A stretch of DNA of 64,000 bases from Flammeovirga pacifica (GTDB taxonomy: Bacteria > Bacteroidota > Bacteroidia > Cytophagales > Flammeovirgaceae), in assembly GCF_000807855.2 (NCBI RefSeq), contig NZ_JRYR02000002.1:1007756-1071755 (forward strand), given 5' to 3'. Shown here piece by piece: positions 46,691 to 56,300 of this stretch (positions are counted from its first letter, which is position 1; each line of letters starts with the position of its first letter). The notes beneath the pieces are model-generated. The model was not told the origin of the DNA. It saw only the letters and a list, made by a program, of their open reading frames with translations, and searched no databases. Position numbers and translations under genes: made by a program.

Positions 46691-48070
46691 TTAATATCCT
46701 GGATTTTGATCCTCTTGATTAATGTTGGTATTAGTTTGAATCTCTTTTAGAGGCAACGGGTATAAAGTGGCATTTTTTGAAATACCCAATAGATTCGTTG
46801 CTCTGCCTGTTCTAACTAAATCTGTCCAACGATGACCTTCAAAGCAGAATTCCCATCTTCTCTCGTCTAAAATCGTTTTCAGCGGATCACTACCAAGATT
46901 TACAAGTGGATCGTTAGATCTTGATCTAACTTCGTTGATCGCCTCCAGTATTTTATCTTGTTCGGCAATACCTTCCAACATAAAATGTGCTTCTGCTTTA
47001 ATTAGATACATATCTGCTAATCTAAGAATGATGATGGCATCCGCCCCATTAGCTGTATCTTGGTATTTTGCTACTCTTTTACTAGTAGCAGAACCATCTA
47101 ATGTAGGGAAGTCTTGGAAGATAAAGTCCGATCTCAAATCATTCCCTTTGTAAGAATTCTTTAATGATGTTGAAAAAGTAACCTCACCTCTACCACCTAA
47201 AGAAATCGGCGATAAATAGTAAGACATTCTATTTCTATCTTGTGCCGAGTAGTTCAACTGAAATATTACTTCCGTATTTTCTTTTGTGGTAAATACATCA
47301 CCAAACGCTGGCTCCAACTCATACTTACCCGATGAAATTACTGCCTCTGCATAGGTTAAAGCTTTTTGAAAATGAACCTCACTATCTCCTCCCATTTGAA
47401 GTAAATAACTAGCGTAATACAATTCTACTCGAGCAAGTAAAGCATCAATTGCTACGGGATTTACAAAGAAATTTCCTTTCTCTATTGTTACTTTTTCTTT
47501 AGCAACTAGTAAATCTGCTAACATCAAATTATACGTTTCTTCTACAGAGATTCTTGCTGCGTTAATTTCATCAGAAACACCTTGTGTAGATTTAGATTTG
47601 TAAGGAATCCCACCGTATAACTTCACCATATCAAAATGGGCTAAAGTTCTAAGGAAATACGCTTCTCCAATAATATTTTCTTTTGTTGCTTCATCCATTT
47701 CTATTGGAGTCGCCCTTTCAATAATATTATTAGCCGTATTGATGGCTCCAAAGGCACTCGACCATAGACTTTCAATATTTGCATTATCACTCAAAATAGA
47801 ATGATTTTCAAACTGTTGATAATCCAATGAGGTACCAGTTCTCTTCCCGTCATTGGCAGATAATTCATTTAAAATAAATAAATCTCTTCCGTAATAACTG
47901 TCCGATTGAAAATCGTTGTATAAGCCATTTAAAGCAGAATTTAATCCGTTAGCGTCTTTAATTGCTTCGTTAGCATCAATAGAAGCTACTGGCTGTACAT
48001 TCAGGTTACTTTCACATCCAAATAGAAAGAAAACCAGGGCAATTTTTGCTATGTAAAGTAATTTCTTCAT
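46691..48070 (-). CDS. SusD-like lipoprotein of the putative cyanophycin locus
   Basis: 459 residues from the ATG ending at 48070, where a signal peptide with lipobox Cys19 (FFLFGC) begins; nine upstream codons are open but lie against the susC stop. SusD/RagB features are GLNSALNGLYNDFQSD, EAYFLRTLAHFDMVKLYGGIP, LADMYLIKAEAHFML, LDERRWEFCFEGHRWTDLVRTGRA and the C-terminal IPLKE-like PLPLKEIQTNTNINQEDQNPGY. It begins 13 bp after the susC stop. RagB-type members of the family bind peptides, so a peptide ligand has precedent. Confidence 0.95.
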   Translation of the reverse strand: MKKLLYIAKIALVFFLFGCESNLNVQPVASIDANEAIKDANGLNSALNGLYNDFQSDSYYGRDLFILNELSANDGKRTGTSLDYQQFENHSILSDNANIESLWSSAFGAINTANNIIERATPIEMDEATKENIIGEAYFLRTLAHFDMVKLYGGIPYKSKSTQGVSDEINAARISVEETYNLMLADLLVAKEKVTIEKGNFFVNPVAIDALLARVELYYASYLLQMGGDSEVHFQKALTYAEAVISSGKYELEPAFGDVFTTKENTEVIFQLNYSAQDRNRMSYYLSPISLGGRGEVTFSTSLKNSYKGNDLRSDFIFQDFPTLDGSATSKRVAKYQDTANGADAIIILRLADMYLIKAEAHFMLEGIAEQDKILEAINEVRSRSNDPLVNLGSDPLKTILDERRWEFCFEGHRWTDLVRTGRATNLLGISKNATLYPLPLKEIQTNTNINQEDQNPGY

Positions 48071-48083
48071 GATTTCTTTTTGA

Positions 48084-51056
48084 TTAGAATGATACATTTA
48101 AACCTGCAGTGTAAACTCTAGCATTCGGGTAAGTAAAGAAGTCGGTTCCCATTCTTACTCCGTCGTCTCCTGCGTAATTTACTTCTGGGTCCATTCCTGA
48201 ATAATTTGTTAGTGTAAATAGGTTTTGACCCGATACATACACTCTTAAATTATCGATAAACACTTTTTTAGTAATCGTTTTAGGTAAGGTATAACCCAAC
48301 GTAACATTCTTTAATCTTAAGTAAGATCCATCTTCAACAAATCTGTTAGAAGCTCTATTGTTATTGTTAGGATCATTGGCAGTGGCTCTAGGAATTGATG
48401 TTACATCACCTGGCTCTCTCCAACGATCTAAGATGGCTGTAGTTTGGTTGTCTTCTCCTTTCATCGACTCTAAGTAAACTCGTGTACCGTTGTAAATATC
48501 GTTTCCTATTGAGTATTGTAAGAAGACGTTTAGGTCAATATTTTTCCACTTTAAAGTGTTGGTAAAACCACCAAAGAAATCTGGGTGAGGGTTACCAATT
48601 TCAGTTCTATCTTCTGAAGTAATTTCACCATCATTATTTAGATCTGCAAAGACAATATCACCTGTAGAAGAATCTACACCTAATGATTTATATCCATAGA
48701 AAATACTGATAGGTTTACCTTCTTCAATTCTATTATTACCACGACCAATATTATCAATAGGCTGACCATTATATAATTTAACCACTTCATTTCTATAAGT
48801 TGAAATATTAAATGATGCTTTCCAATTGAAGTCACTCTTTCTAAATATTTCATACCCTAATAAGAGTTCTACCCCTTGGTTTCTCATTTCTCCAATATTA
48901 GAAATTACTGATGAGAAACCCGATGTTGGAGGTAAAGGTCTAGATAATAACATATCTGTTGTCGCCTTCTGATATACCTCTGTGGTCAGTGTTAGGCGAT
49001 CATTCCAGAAACCCAAATCAATACCAATATTCATTTGTTTTACCGTTTCCCATTTCAAGTCTTCGTTTGGAAGTTGAGAAGGAGCAATACCAGGTTGTCC
49101 GTTATAATCTGCTCCCGAGCTGTACAATGCTTGGTATCTAAAATCGCCAATAGCATCATTACCCGTTAAACCGTAACTACCTCTAATCTTAAAATCAGAA
49201 ACCACATCTGATGAACTCATAAAACCTTCTTCGATTACTCTCCATGCCACAGATGCAGAAGGGAAAGTACCGTAACGATTATTATTACCAAATTTAGAAG
49301 ATCCATCTCTTCTTACTGAAAAGGCAAAAATGTATTTGTTAGCAAAGCTATAATTGGCTTTCGCAAAGAACGAATTCAGCCCTCTATCTAAACCATAACT
49401 ATCTGCTTCAATAATTTCAGAGGCAGAAGTAATGTATTGAAATTCTGGTCTTGAAAAGTTCTGACCCCTAATGTAATTACTTCTATTTGTATAACTCTCC
49501 GAGCTAAAACCTGCTAATACATCTACTCTATGTCTATCATTAAATGTTTTTACATATTGTAATGTTGCATTTACTGTAGTGTTAATAGAAGTGTTATTGG
49601 CACTAAAACCTAATCCGTTATAAGAAGCACCTTGACGTGTGGTCACAGGGTCATAACTATGCTCTCTTAAATGATAATAATCAAAACCAACTTGTGTTCT
49701 AAATGTAAGCTCTTCTAATAAAGCAATATCCAAATAAGCATTACCTAAACCTCTGTAAGTATATGCCTTGTTAATTGTTTCATTACCAATAGCAACAGGG
49801 TTTGCATAGGGTCCATCTTCGTTGTAAGAACCATCCTCATTATATACTGGATAAATGGCCGGTAAAGACAACGCATTAGGAAGCGGTGCATTCAAAGATT
49901 GATCTCCTTCGATACGATCGTTTTCTGACATACCGAACTGCAAACTTGTTCCTAATTTTACTTTTTCAGAAAAATGATGGTCAATATTGGCTCTAATATT
50001 GGTTCTATCAAAGCTACTTCCTTTGATCACACCATCTTGCATAAAGTAGCTTCCTGATAAGTAAAAGCTTGTTTTATTGCTTCCTCCCTGTAAAGACAAA
50101 TCATAAGATGCCATTGGTGCATCTCTGTATATTTCATTTTGCCAATCGGTATCATGAGGATAATTATCAATATATTCTTGCGTATATTTCTCTACTCCTA
50201 ACTGATCATTTTTAAACTCAAACCATTGTTGCTTGTTCAATAAATCCAAACGTTTATACACTTGTTGAACACCACCAAAGGCATTGAAGGAAATCTTTGT
50301 TTTACCTGATGATCCTCGTTTAGTAGTAATTAAAACAACCCCATTGGCTGCTCTTGATCCATAAATTGCAGCTCCAGCTCCATCTTTCAATACAGTAATC
50401 GATTCTATATCTGAAGGAGATAAATCTGACAATGCTGAAATTGTTTGACCACTAAAACTCAGTTGCGAGCTATTTTCAGAAATAACGGGAATACCATCTA
50501 TTACATATAAAGGTTGATTGGCAGCATTTACCGATCCTACACCACGTACTCTCACCGAAAGTGCACTTCCTGGTGTACCAGAATTGGAGTTAATTTGTAC
50601 CCCTGAAGCTTGACCTGCTAAAGCAGCATCTAAAGTTGCTACCGGTAAATCCTTTAATGTTTCACTATTAACTGATTGTAGAGAAGAACTTAAAAGCTTT
50701 TTACTTTCTGATGAATAACCCACTACAGTTACTTCTTCTAATTCTTCCATATCAGGAATTAGGTTCACATTTAATTGTGTTTGATCTCCAATTATAAATT
50801 CTTGATTGATCATACCAATGTGATTAAAGACCAAGGTTTTCCCTTTATCTTCTTCCTTTAACAGGATACTATATTTCCCATCGATATTAGTGACACTACC
50901 ATTGGAAGTTCCTTTAATAAAAACAGTTACTCCGGGAATAGGCATCTTATCGACATCAGAATTTACTATACCATTCACGGTAAAATCCTGTGCTTTTACT
51001 ATTCCAAAACTAAAGAAGAGTAAAAGAGATGTTATAAATAGACTTGAAAGTTTCAT
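48084..51056 (-). CDS. SusC-like TonB-dependent transporter of the putative cyanophycin locus
   Basis: A 990-residue outer-membrane receptor: signal peptide (1-22, VKAQ), carboxypeptidase-regulatory-like domain (about 25-100), TonB-box-like EEVTVVGYSSESKK, plug (about 115-235, with AIYGSRAANGVVLITTKRG) and a barrel ending in the aromatic VYTAGLNVSF. It is 21 bp downstream of the long S51 peptidase gene, so peptidase, SusC, SusD and the PKD lipoprotein form one operon. In RagAB such transporters import oligopeptides; here the likely cargo is cyanophycin fragments. Confidence 0.95.
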   Translation of the reverse strand: MKLSSLFITSLLLFFSFGIVKAQDFTVNGIVNSDVDKMPIPGVTVFIKGTSNGSVTNIDGKYSILLKEEDKGKTLVFNHIGMINQEFIIGDQTQLNVNLIPDMEELEEVTVVGYSSESKKLLSSSLQSVNSETLKDLPVATLDAALAGQASGVQINSNSGTPGSALSVRVRGVGSVNAANQPLYVIDGIPVISENSSQLSFSGQTISALSDLSPSDIESITVLKDGAGAAIYGSRAANGVVLITTKRGSSGKTKISFNAFGGVQQVYKRLDLLNKQQWFEFKNDQLGVEKYTQEYIDNYPHDTDWQNEIYRDAPMASYDLSLQGGSNKTSFYLSGSYFMQDGVIKGSSFDRTNIRANIDHHFSEKVKLGTSLQFGMSENDRIEGDQSLNAPLPNALSLPAIYPVYNEDGSYNEDGPYANPVAIGNETINKAYTYRGLGNAYLDIALLEELTFRTQVGFDYYHLREHSYDPVTTRQGASYNGLGFSANNTSINTTVNATLQYVKTFNDRHRVDVLAGFSSESYTNRSNYIRGQNFSRPEFQYITSASEIIEADSYGLDRGLNSFFAKANYSFANKYIFAFSVRRDGSSKFGNNNRYGTFPSASVAWRVIEEGFMSSSDVVSDFKIRGSYGLTGNDAIGDFRYQALYSSGADYNGQPGIAPSQLPNEDLKWETVKQMNIGIDLGFWNDRLTLTTEVYQKATTDMLLSRPLPPTSGFSSVISNIGEMRNQGVELLLGYEIFRKSDFNWKASFNISTYRNEVVKLYNGQPIDNIGRGNNRIEEGKPISIFYGYKSLGVDSSTGDIVFADLNNDGEITSEDRTEIGNPHPDFFGGFTNTLKWKNIDLNVFLQYSIGNDIYNGTRVYLESMKGEDNQTTAILDRWREPGDVTSIPRATANDPNNNNRASNRFVEDGSYLRLKNVTLGYTLPKTITKKVFIDNLRVYVSGQNLFTLTNYSGMDPEVNYAGDDGVRMGTDFFTYPNARVYTAGLNVSF

Positions 51057-51077
51057 AATAATTAAGCTTGGCTACCC

Positions 51078-52997
51078 TTACTTATTTCTTAATATTTTTA
51101 ATGTTGTTTGTTCTTGAGAAGAGAGATCTATTACCTTAATAATCATTGGTTGATTTACTGGTAAAGGAAGATCCGTAGTTAATTGATCGGTTGATATTTC
51201 TTTATGAATTTTACCTTGAAGATCAATTAATTGAACATTTCTATTTGCTCGGTTATCAAAAAATAATTGATCGTTCTTCCAATGTATCAACGATCTTTCA
51301 GATGAAGAGAGAGTATTAATTACAACATCTTTAAATGTCGGTTGGTAATTTTCAAAATTAACTTCTTGAAGTAATAACGTAGATGTATATATCACATGAG
51401 TTGATATAGAATCATACCCCACTATGGCTCTACGACTATTAGCTTCAGAGTAATCTGTTGTTTTATTTTCTGCGATTATCGAAGATTGTTTCCCCTCATA
51501 AATAATCTCCCACTGTTTCTCGTTTACTTGAAATTTGATCTCACAATCATCCGTTAAACCTACACTCCAGTTAATGTCTTCTGAAAATAAAGTCTCTTGA
51601 AAAATCGAAGCTGTATTTTCATTATAATCACTGTCTGCGTATAGATCTCTAAAGACCATTGTGTTATCCAATAATCCTAAGCCAGCTTTGTAAGTTAAAG
51701 AACCGCTGTAGGCTGCATTGTCTTTAGAATAAATATTTAAAGGATACTTTTCCCCTATAAAAGGGATGGCTTCGTTGTAAACTACAACCTCAGTAGTACT
51801 AGATTTCATAGTATTCCAAAGCCAATTCATTACCGATGTTTGATCTTTGAAGTCTTCAATAAATGAACTATCAAAGGGTAAGAGTACTACTTTTTTTACT
51901 TCTTGTAATTGTGATTTAAATCTAAGTAAATCAGTATTAGGTAGCTTCCTTAAATCAACAAACAACGTTTTGTTCCCCTCTGAAATATCTATCGATTGTT
52001 TTATACCATCATAAATAACAAGTGTTTTAGATGACACAGCCTCTTCGATTTGAGAAGAATACTCTTTTCCATTCAGCAAAGTAACTGTATTTGCATAAAT
52101 ATTAGAATTATACAATTTACTACTTCTCTCTGAAGATGTTTTTTTCTTTCGTATTATATCAAATTCTTGCCCTTCAACACAACTAATTAAAGTAGTATTT
52201 GCTACATCTAAAGGTAGAGTTTTAGCAATGTTATGTGTCTCATTTAAAGAGATAAATGTAACAGCTCCTGTACCATACACTTTGCCTAATTGTTCTGGAT
52301 CTATACACAATGCTGTACGATCATCCACCCCGATACCCAATAATTTTTTGTTCGGATGGTGTATTTTCCAATATGCAAGCATACTAATTAAACGTGGCAT
52401 TCTACCACGCTCAGCAAAATGAGTATCTACTAGAGTGTTTGGTAATACCTGAAGGAAATCATCTGCAAAAGTAAAATATCTTGCATCCATAGAGGTTAAA
52501 CCATCTTCTGGATATAAACTTCCATTATCAGCTGTATAAACTACAGAAGATAAAATTGCCATACCTGCCGAAGTACCTCCTAATACGGCACCTTCGTTTA
52601 TTTTATCAATTAATAGTGACTTAAAAGCCGTGTTGTTGTAAAAGTTATAATATTTATTTTGATCGCCGCCTTTGAAGAAAAACCCATCAAATGCCTCTAA
52701 TTCGGCTATTAATTGAGTATTTCTGGCTCCTGTACGATCAATTTTGAAGTCCTTTGCTTCTTCTGCTCCAAGAGATATGAAATAATTGCTTAACCAATCA
52801 CTTTCCACATCAGTGTATGAGATAATTGCTATTTTTTTGTTCGATGATTGCTCTACAAACCACTTATATGGAGAATCTGACCAACCACCATTTTCTTCAC
52901 TACCGCCACCCACTAACAATAAAGGTGACTGAGCAAATAAAGAGGAACAAAACAATGAAGATACAAAGACAGCTAAAAATATAGTATACTGTCTCAT
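51078..52997 (-). CDS. Large secreted cyanophycinase-like S51 peptidase with C-terminal sorting domain
   Basis: A 639-residue protein with a signal peptide (1-23). Residues 24-285 are an S51 peptidase: FFFKGGDQNKYY, Ser143 in GGTSAGMAILSS, His193 in DTHFAERGRMPRL and GIGVDDRTALCID. The Arg spacing after the catalytic His resembles cyanophycinase. Residues about 290-570 are a long beta-rich region I do not recognise. The end (NVQLIDLQGKIHKE, then LPVNQPMIIKVIDLSS) fits a type A T9SS sorting domain, implying surface display. It heads the susCD operon, so this is probably the enzyme that first cuts the polymer outside the cell. Confidence 0.85.
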   Translation of the reverse strand: MRQYTIFLAVFVSSLFCSSLFAQSPLLLVGGGSEENGGWSDSPYKWFVEQSSNKKIAIISYTDVESDWLSNYFISLGAEEAKDFKIDRTGARNTQLIAELEAFDGFFFKGGDQNKYYNFYNNTAFKSLLIDKINEGAVLGGTSAGMAILSSVVYTADNGSLYPEDGLTSMDARYFTFADDFLQVLPNTLVDTHFAERGRMPRLISMLAYWKIHHPNKKLLGIGVDDRTALCIDPEQLGKVYGTGAVTFISLNETHNIAKTLPLDVANTTLISCVEGQEFDIIRKKKTSSERSSKLYNSNIYANTVTLLNGKEYSSQIEEAVSSKTLVIYDGIKQSIDISEGNKTLFVDLRKLPNTDLLRFKSQLQEVKKVVLLPFDSSFIEDFKDQTSVMNWLWNTMKSSTTEVVVYNEAIPFIGEKYPLNIYSKDNAAYSGSLTYKAGLGLLDNTMVFRDLYADSDYNENTASIFQETLFSEDINWSVGLTDDCEIKFQVNEKQWEIIYEGKQSSIIAENKTTDYSEANSRRAIVGYDSISTHVIYTSTLLLQEVNFENYQPTFKDVVINTLSSSERSLIHWKNDQLFFDNRANRNVQLIDLQGKIHKEISTDQLTTDLPLPVNQPMIIKVIDLSSQEQTTLKILRNK

Positions 52998-53394
52998 GAT
53001 CCAAAATTGAATTATGATTAAAAAAAGAGATATGAAAAAATTAAAAAAGAGAGGTAGGAATCCTTAATCAGCAGTTGAATATGGGTTGTAATCCTTGTAA
53101 ACCTAGGTCTTTACAAGTTAAAATAAAATGCGATATGTTTCTTGAATTGAAAGTCATTATTTAATTTATCTTAACGCAATAAAGTAAATAAAAATAAATG
53201 AAGCAAGAGCTTTGTTATTTTTTATTCACATCTTGTTAAAATTCAATTTATTTCCTGTCAAAACGCAGGAAATAAATAACGGGTAAACTGAAGCTGTCAC
53301 CTCAATTTACCCGTTACCCTTTTCTTTTTCAAAGAGTTTACTAGTTGTATACCTTCATTTTCTTGATATTGAAATTCATCAAAAAACGTGTAAT
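52998..53394. promoter_or_regulatory. Intergenic region with promoter of the S51-susCD operon
   Basis: This 397-bp AT-rich gap lies between the hybrid regulator gene and the S51 peptidase gene, both leftward. The right part holds two hairpins (53246-53316). The left 250 bp must carry the promoter of the peptidase-susCD operon, but I find no clear -33/-7 pair or repeated operator word. Confidence 0.4.
53246..53316 (-). terminator. Two adjacent perfect hairpins after the hybrid regulator
   Basis: The first in transcript order is TAACGGGTAAA (53277-53287) with TTTACCCGTTA (53306-53316), 11 bp. The second, ATTTATTTCCTG (53246-53257) with CAGGAAATAAAT (53266-53277), is 12 bp and shares its last base with the first. 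They form a tandem terminator that separates the regulator from the cyanophycin-type operon. Confidence 0.7.
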
Positions 53395-56300
53395 TTATTC
53401 ATCTATACCCAAGCTTTCTTTAAACTTACTTGCATATTCTTTAGGACTCATAGAGTAATGCTTTTTGAATGATTTAGAAAAATAGTTTGCACTTTTAAAG
53501 CCTACTTTATATCCAACATCAGATATATTTACTTTTCCTTGTTCGATGAGCGTTGCCGCTTTTTTCATTCTTACATTCAATATGTATTCATTCGGCGTTT
53601 GATTAGTCCAAGCCTTAAACTTGGTAAATAATAACGATCTACTGATACCTAATTCTTCGCACAAGTAATTAATGTTTAAGAATTGATTCTCAATGTTCTC
53701 TTTAATAAACTTGATCGCGTTATTCATTAATACCTCATCAACCGAATCTACTTTTTCTTCCTTCTCAGGAGTGGCTCCACTCTCAATAAACTTCTTCTTG
53801 ATTGAAGAATGAGTTTTAATCATGTTCTTACACTTCAGAAGCAATTCTTTTACCTCAAAAGGCTTACTGAGATAGTCTTCGGCTCCAGATTCTAACGCAT
53901 TGATCTTATAAATTAATGAGGTTCTTGCCGTCAATAACATCACAGGAATATGGCTTGTTCTTTCATCTGATTTGATTTTAGAACATAATTCTATTCCATC
54001 CATGACGGGCATCATCACATCACTTATTATTAAATCCGGCTGAACAGATAACGCCTGTTGGAATCCTACTGCTCCATTTTCAGAACGATACACCTTATAT
54101 TCGGCACATAAGATATTATGAATAAAGTTGATAATGTCTGGATTGTCTTCTACAACAAGAATTGTAGGTAGATCATCGTTATTTTGATTAGTATCTTCCT
54201 CTAATTCCAAGACCGCATTTTTCACATCATCCATGTATCCTTCCGCATCAGTATACTGGGTAATATCTTCGCTATCTTTAAAGTTTTCTATAATTTCTTC
54301 ACTGGTAAAGTGACTATGTCCAAACTTTAAATTGATAATGAAATTACTTCCTTTTCCTTTTTCACTTTCAACACGTATATCTCCTTTATGCAAGTCGACA
54401 ATGTCTTTAACAATCGCTAAACCAATACCCGATCCATTTCTTTTCTTTGTTCTATTGCCTTCATTTGTAGCCATATAGAACCTGTCAAAAATCTTATCAA
54501 GATGTTTAGTTGATATACCAATACCACTGTCTTTAATACTAATATTTAATTGATCATTGATAACAGATACATTTACAGCAATACTACCTTTAGGTGAGGT
54601 GTACTTAAATGCATTTGATATTAGATTATATAATACCTTTTCTAATTGGTCTCTATCATAAAAGACCAAAATCTCGTCATTTTCTGTAGAAAAAGTATAT
54701 TCTATTGAACGCAATTTGGCTTGTTCCGAAAAAGATAAGAACATCTCATGAATAAACTTCACGATATTCCCTTCTGCTGCTTTTAGATGGACCTGATTGT
54801 TTTCCAATTTCCTGAAATCCATCAACTCGTTGATCAACTTAAATAACTGATCCGTATTCTTTTTGATCACCAGCAATTGTTTGTAAACAGAACTTGGTCC
54901 TTTATAATCTGTAATCAACTTCTCTAAAGGTCCAGAAATTAAAGTTAGTGGTGTTCTAAACTCATGAGAAATGTTCGTAAAGAAACGTAACTTTTGTTGG
55001 TGGATTTCTTTTTGGTGCGTCAATGATTGCGTCTCCATTTCAAGCTTATGCTGTAATTTTAACCTTGATTTAAAGAAATAAGTGACCAAGCCAAAAATAG
55101 CTAGAACTACTAAACAGTATCCGAAATAGGCCCAAGTGGTTAACCATGGAGCATCTTTAAGGTGTACCTTTAATCTAGTGACTTCTTTGGTTTCTACACC
55201 ATGACTATTAAATCCTTTTACTTCGAAAATATAATCTCCACCTTTTTGAATCGCATATGATACATCATTATTTGATGTCCTTACCCAAGTATCATTCAAC
55301 CCCAATAATCGATAAGAAAACTCTTTGTTTTCGGGGAAAATGTAATTAGGCATGGTAAACGAAAGGGTGAAAATATGTTGATCATAATCTAACGTAATTT
55401 CATCTGTATATTCAATAGTATTTTTCAGAATACCATATTCATCGTTTACCTTTAATGTATTACCTAGTAAAGTAATATCACTTAATACTACATTCGGTGC
55501 ATATTCATTGTTCTTACCTAAAGCAGATGGATGAAATGATGTTACTCCTGATGCACCTCCAAAATAGATCTTACCATCAGAAGAAACCATTCTTGCTCCT
55601 CTATTAAATTCATTCGGAAGTACCCCACTTTCATTATTAAATAATTCCTGTGCTTTTGTTATCGGATCATAAGAAACGATACCTTCTTCTGTACTTAACC
55701 ACAATTTCCCATCGTCCTTACCTTGTACAATAGAGAACACAGACGTAATCCCTTCAAGATTTGCAGAATGAATTTCATCGCCTTTCAAGAAAAATAAACC
55801 TCTTGTCTGAGCTGCAAACCAAATCACTCCATTTTCTGATTCGATGATATCATTTACATAAAGATTATCATTTTCTACTTTCATTGTTTTCATAAAATGA
55901 AAGTCTAAATTTCCTTTTAGATAATCTTCCTGAGTTAACATCGAAAGCCCTAAACCTGTTCCTACGTATAAATCACCTTTTGAATTTATCAATAATGAAC
56001 GAACATTATTATGAGCAATTTTAGGTTGAGCATCTGTTGCTTTAAATTGCTGAAACTTATTTGTTTTGGGATTAAAAAGATTTAAACCTCGATTAATTGT
56101 TCCAATCCATAATTTACCATCAATGGCTTTCTGAATTGAAATTAGCTTATTGGATGAAATTGTTTCGGGATCGGATACCTTCGATTGATAGATCTTATAA
56201 GCTTTAGTTTTTAAATCAAGATGAATTAATCCTTTGTCAAAAGTACCCAACCAAACTTTATTATTACCTTCATAGAAAAGGGTCTTCACACCTCCAATCG

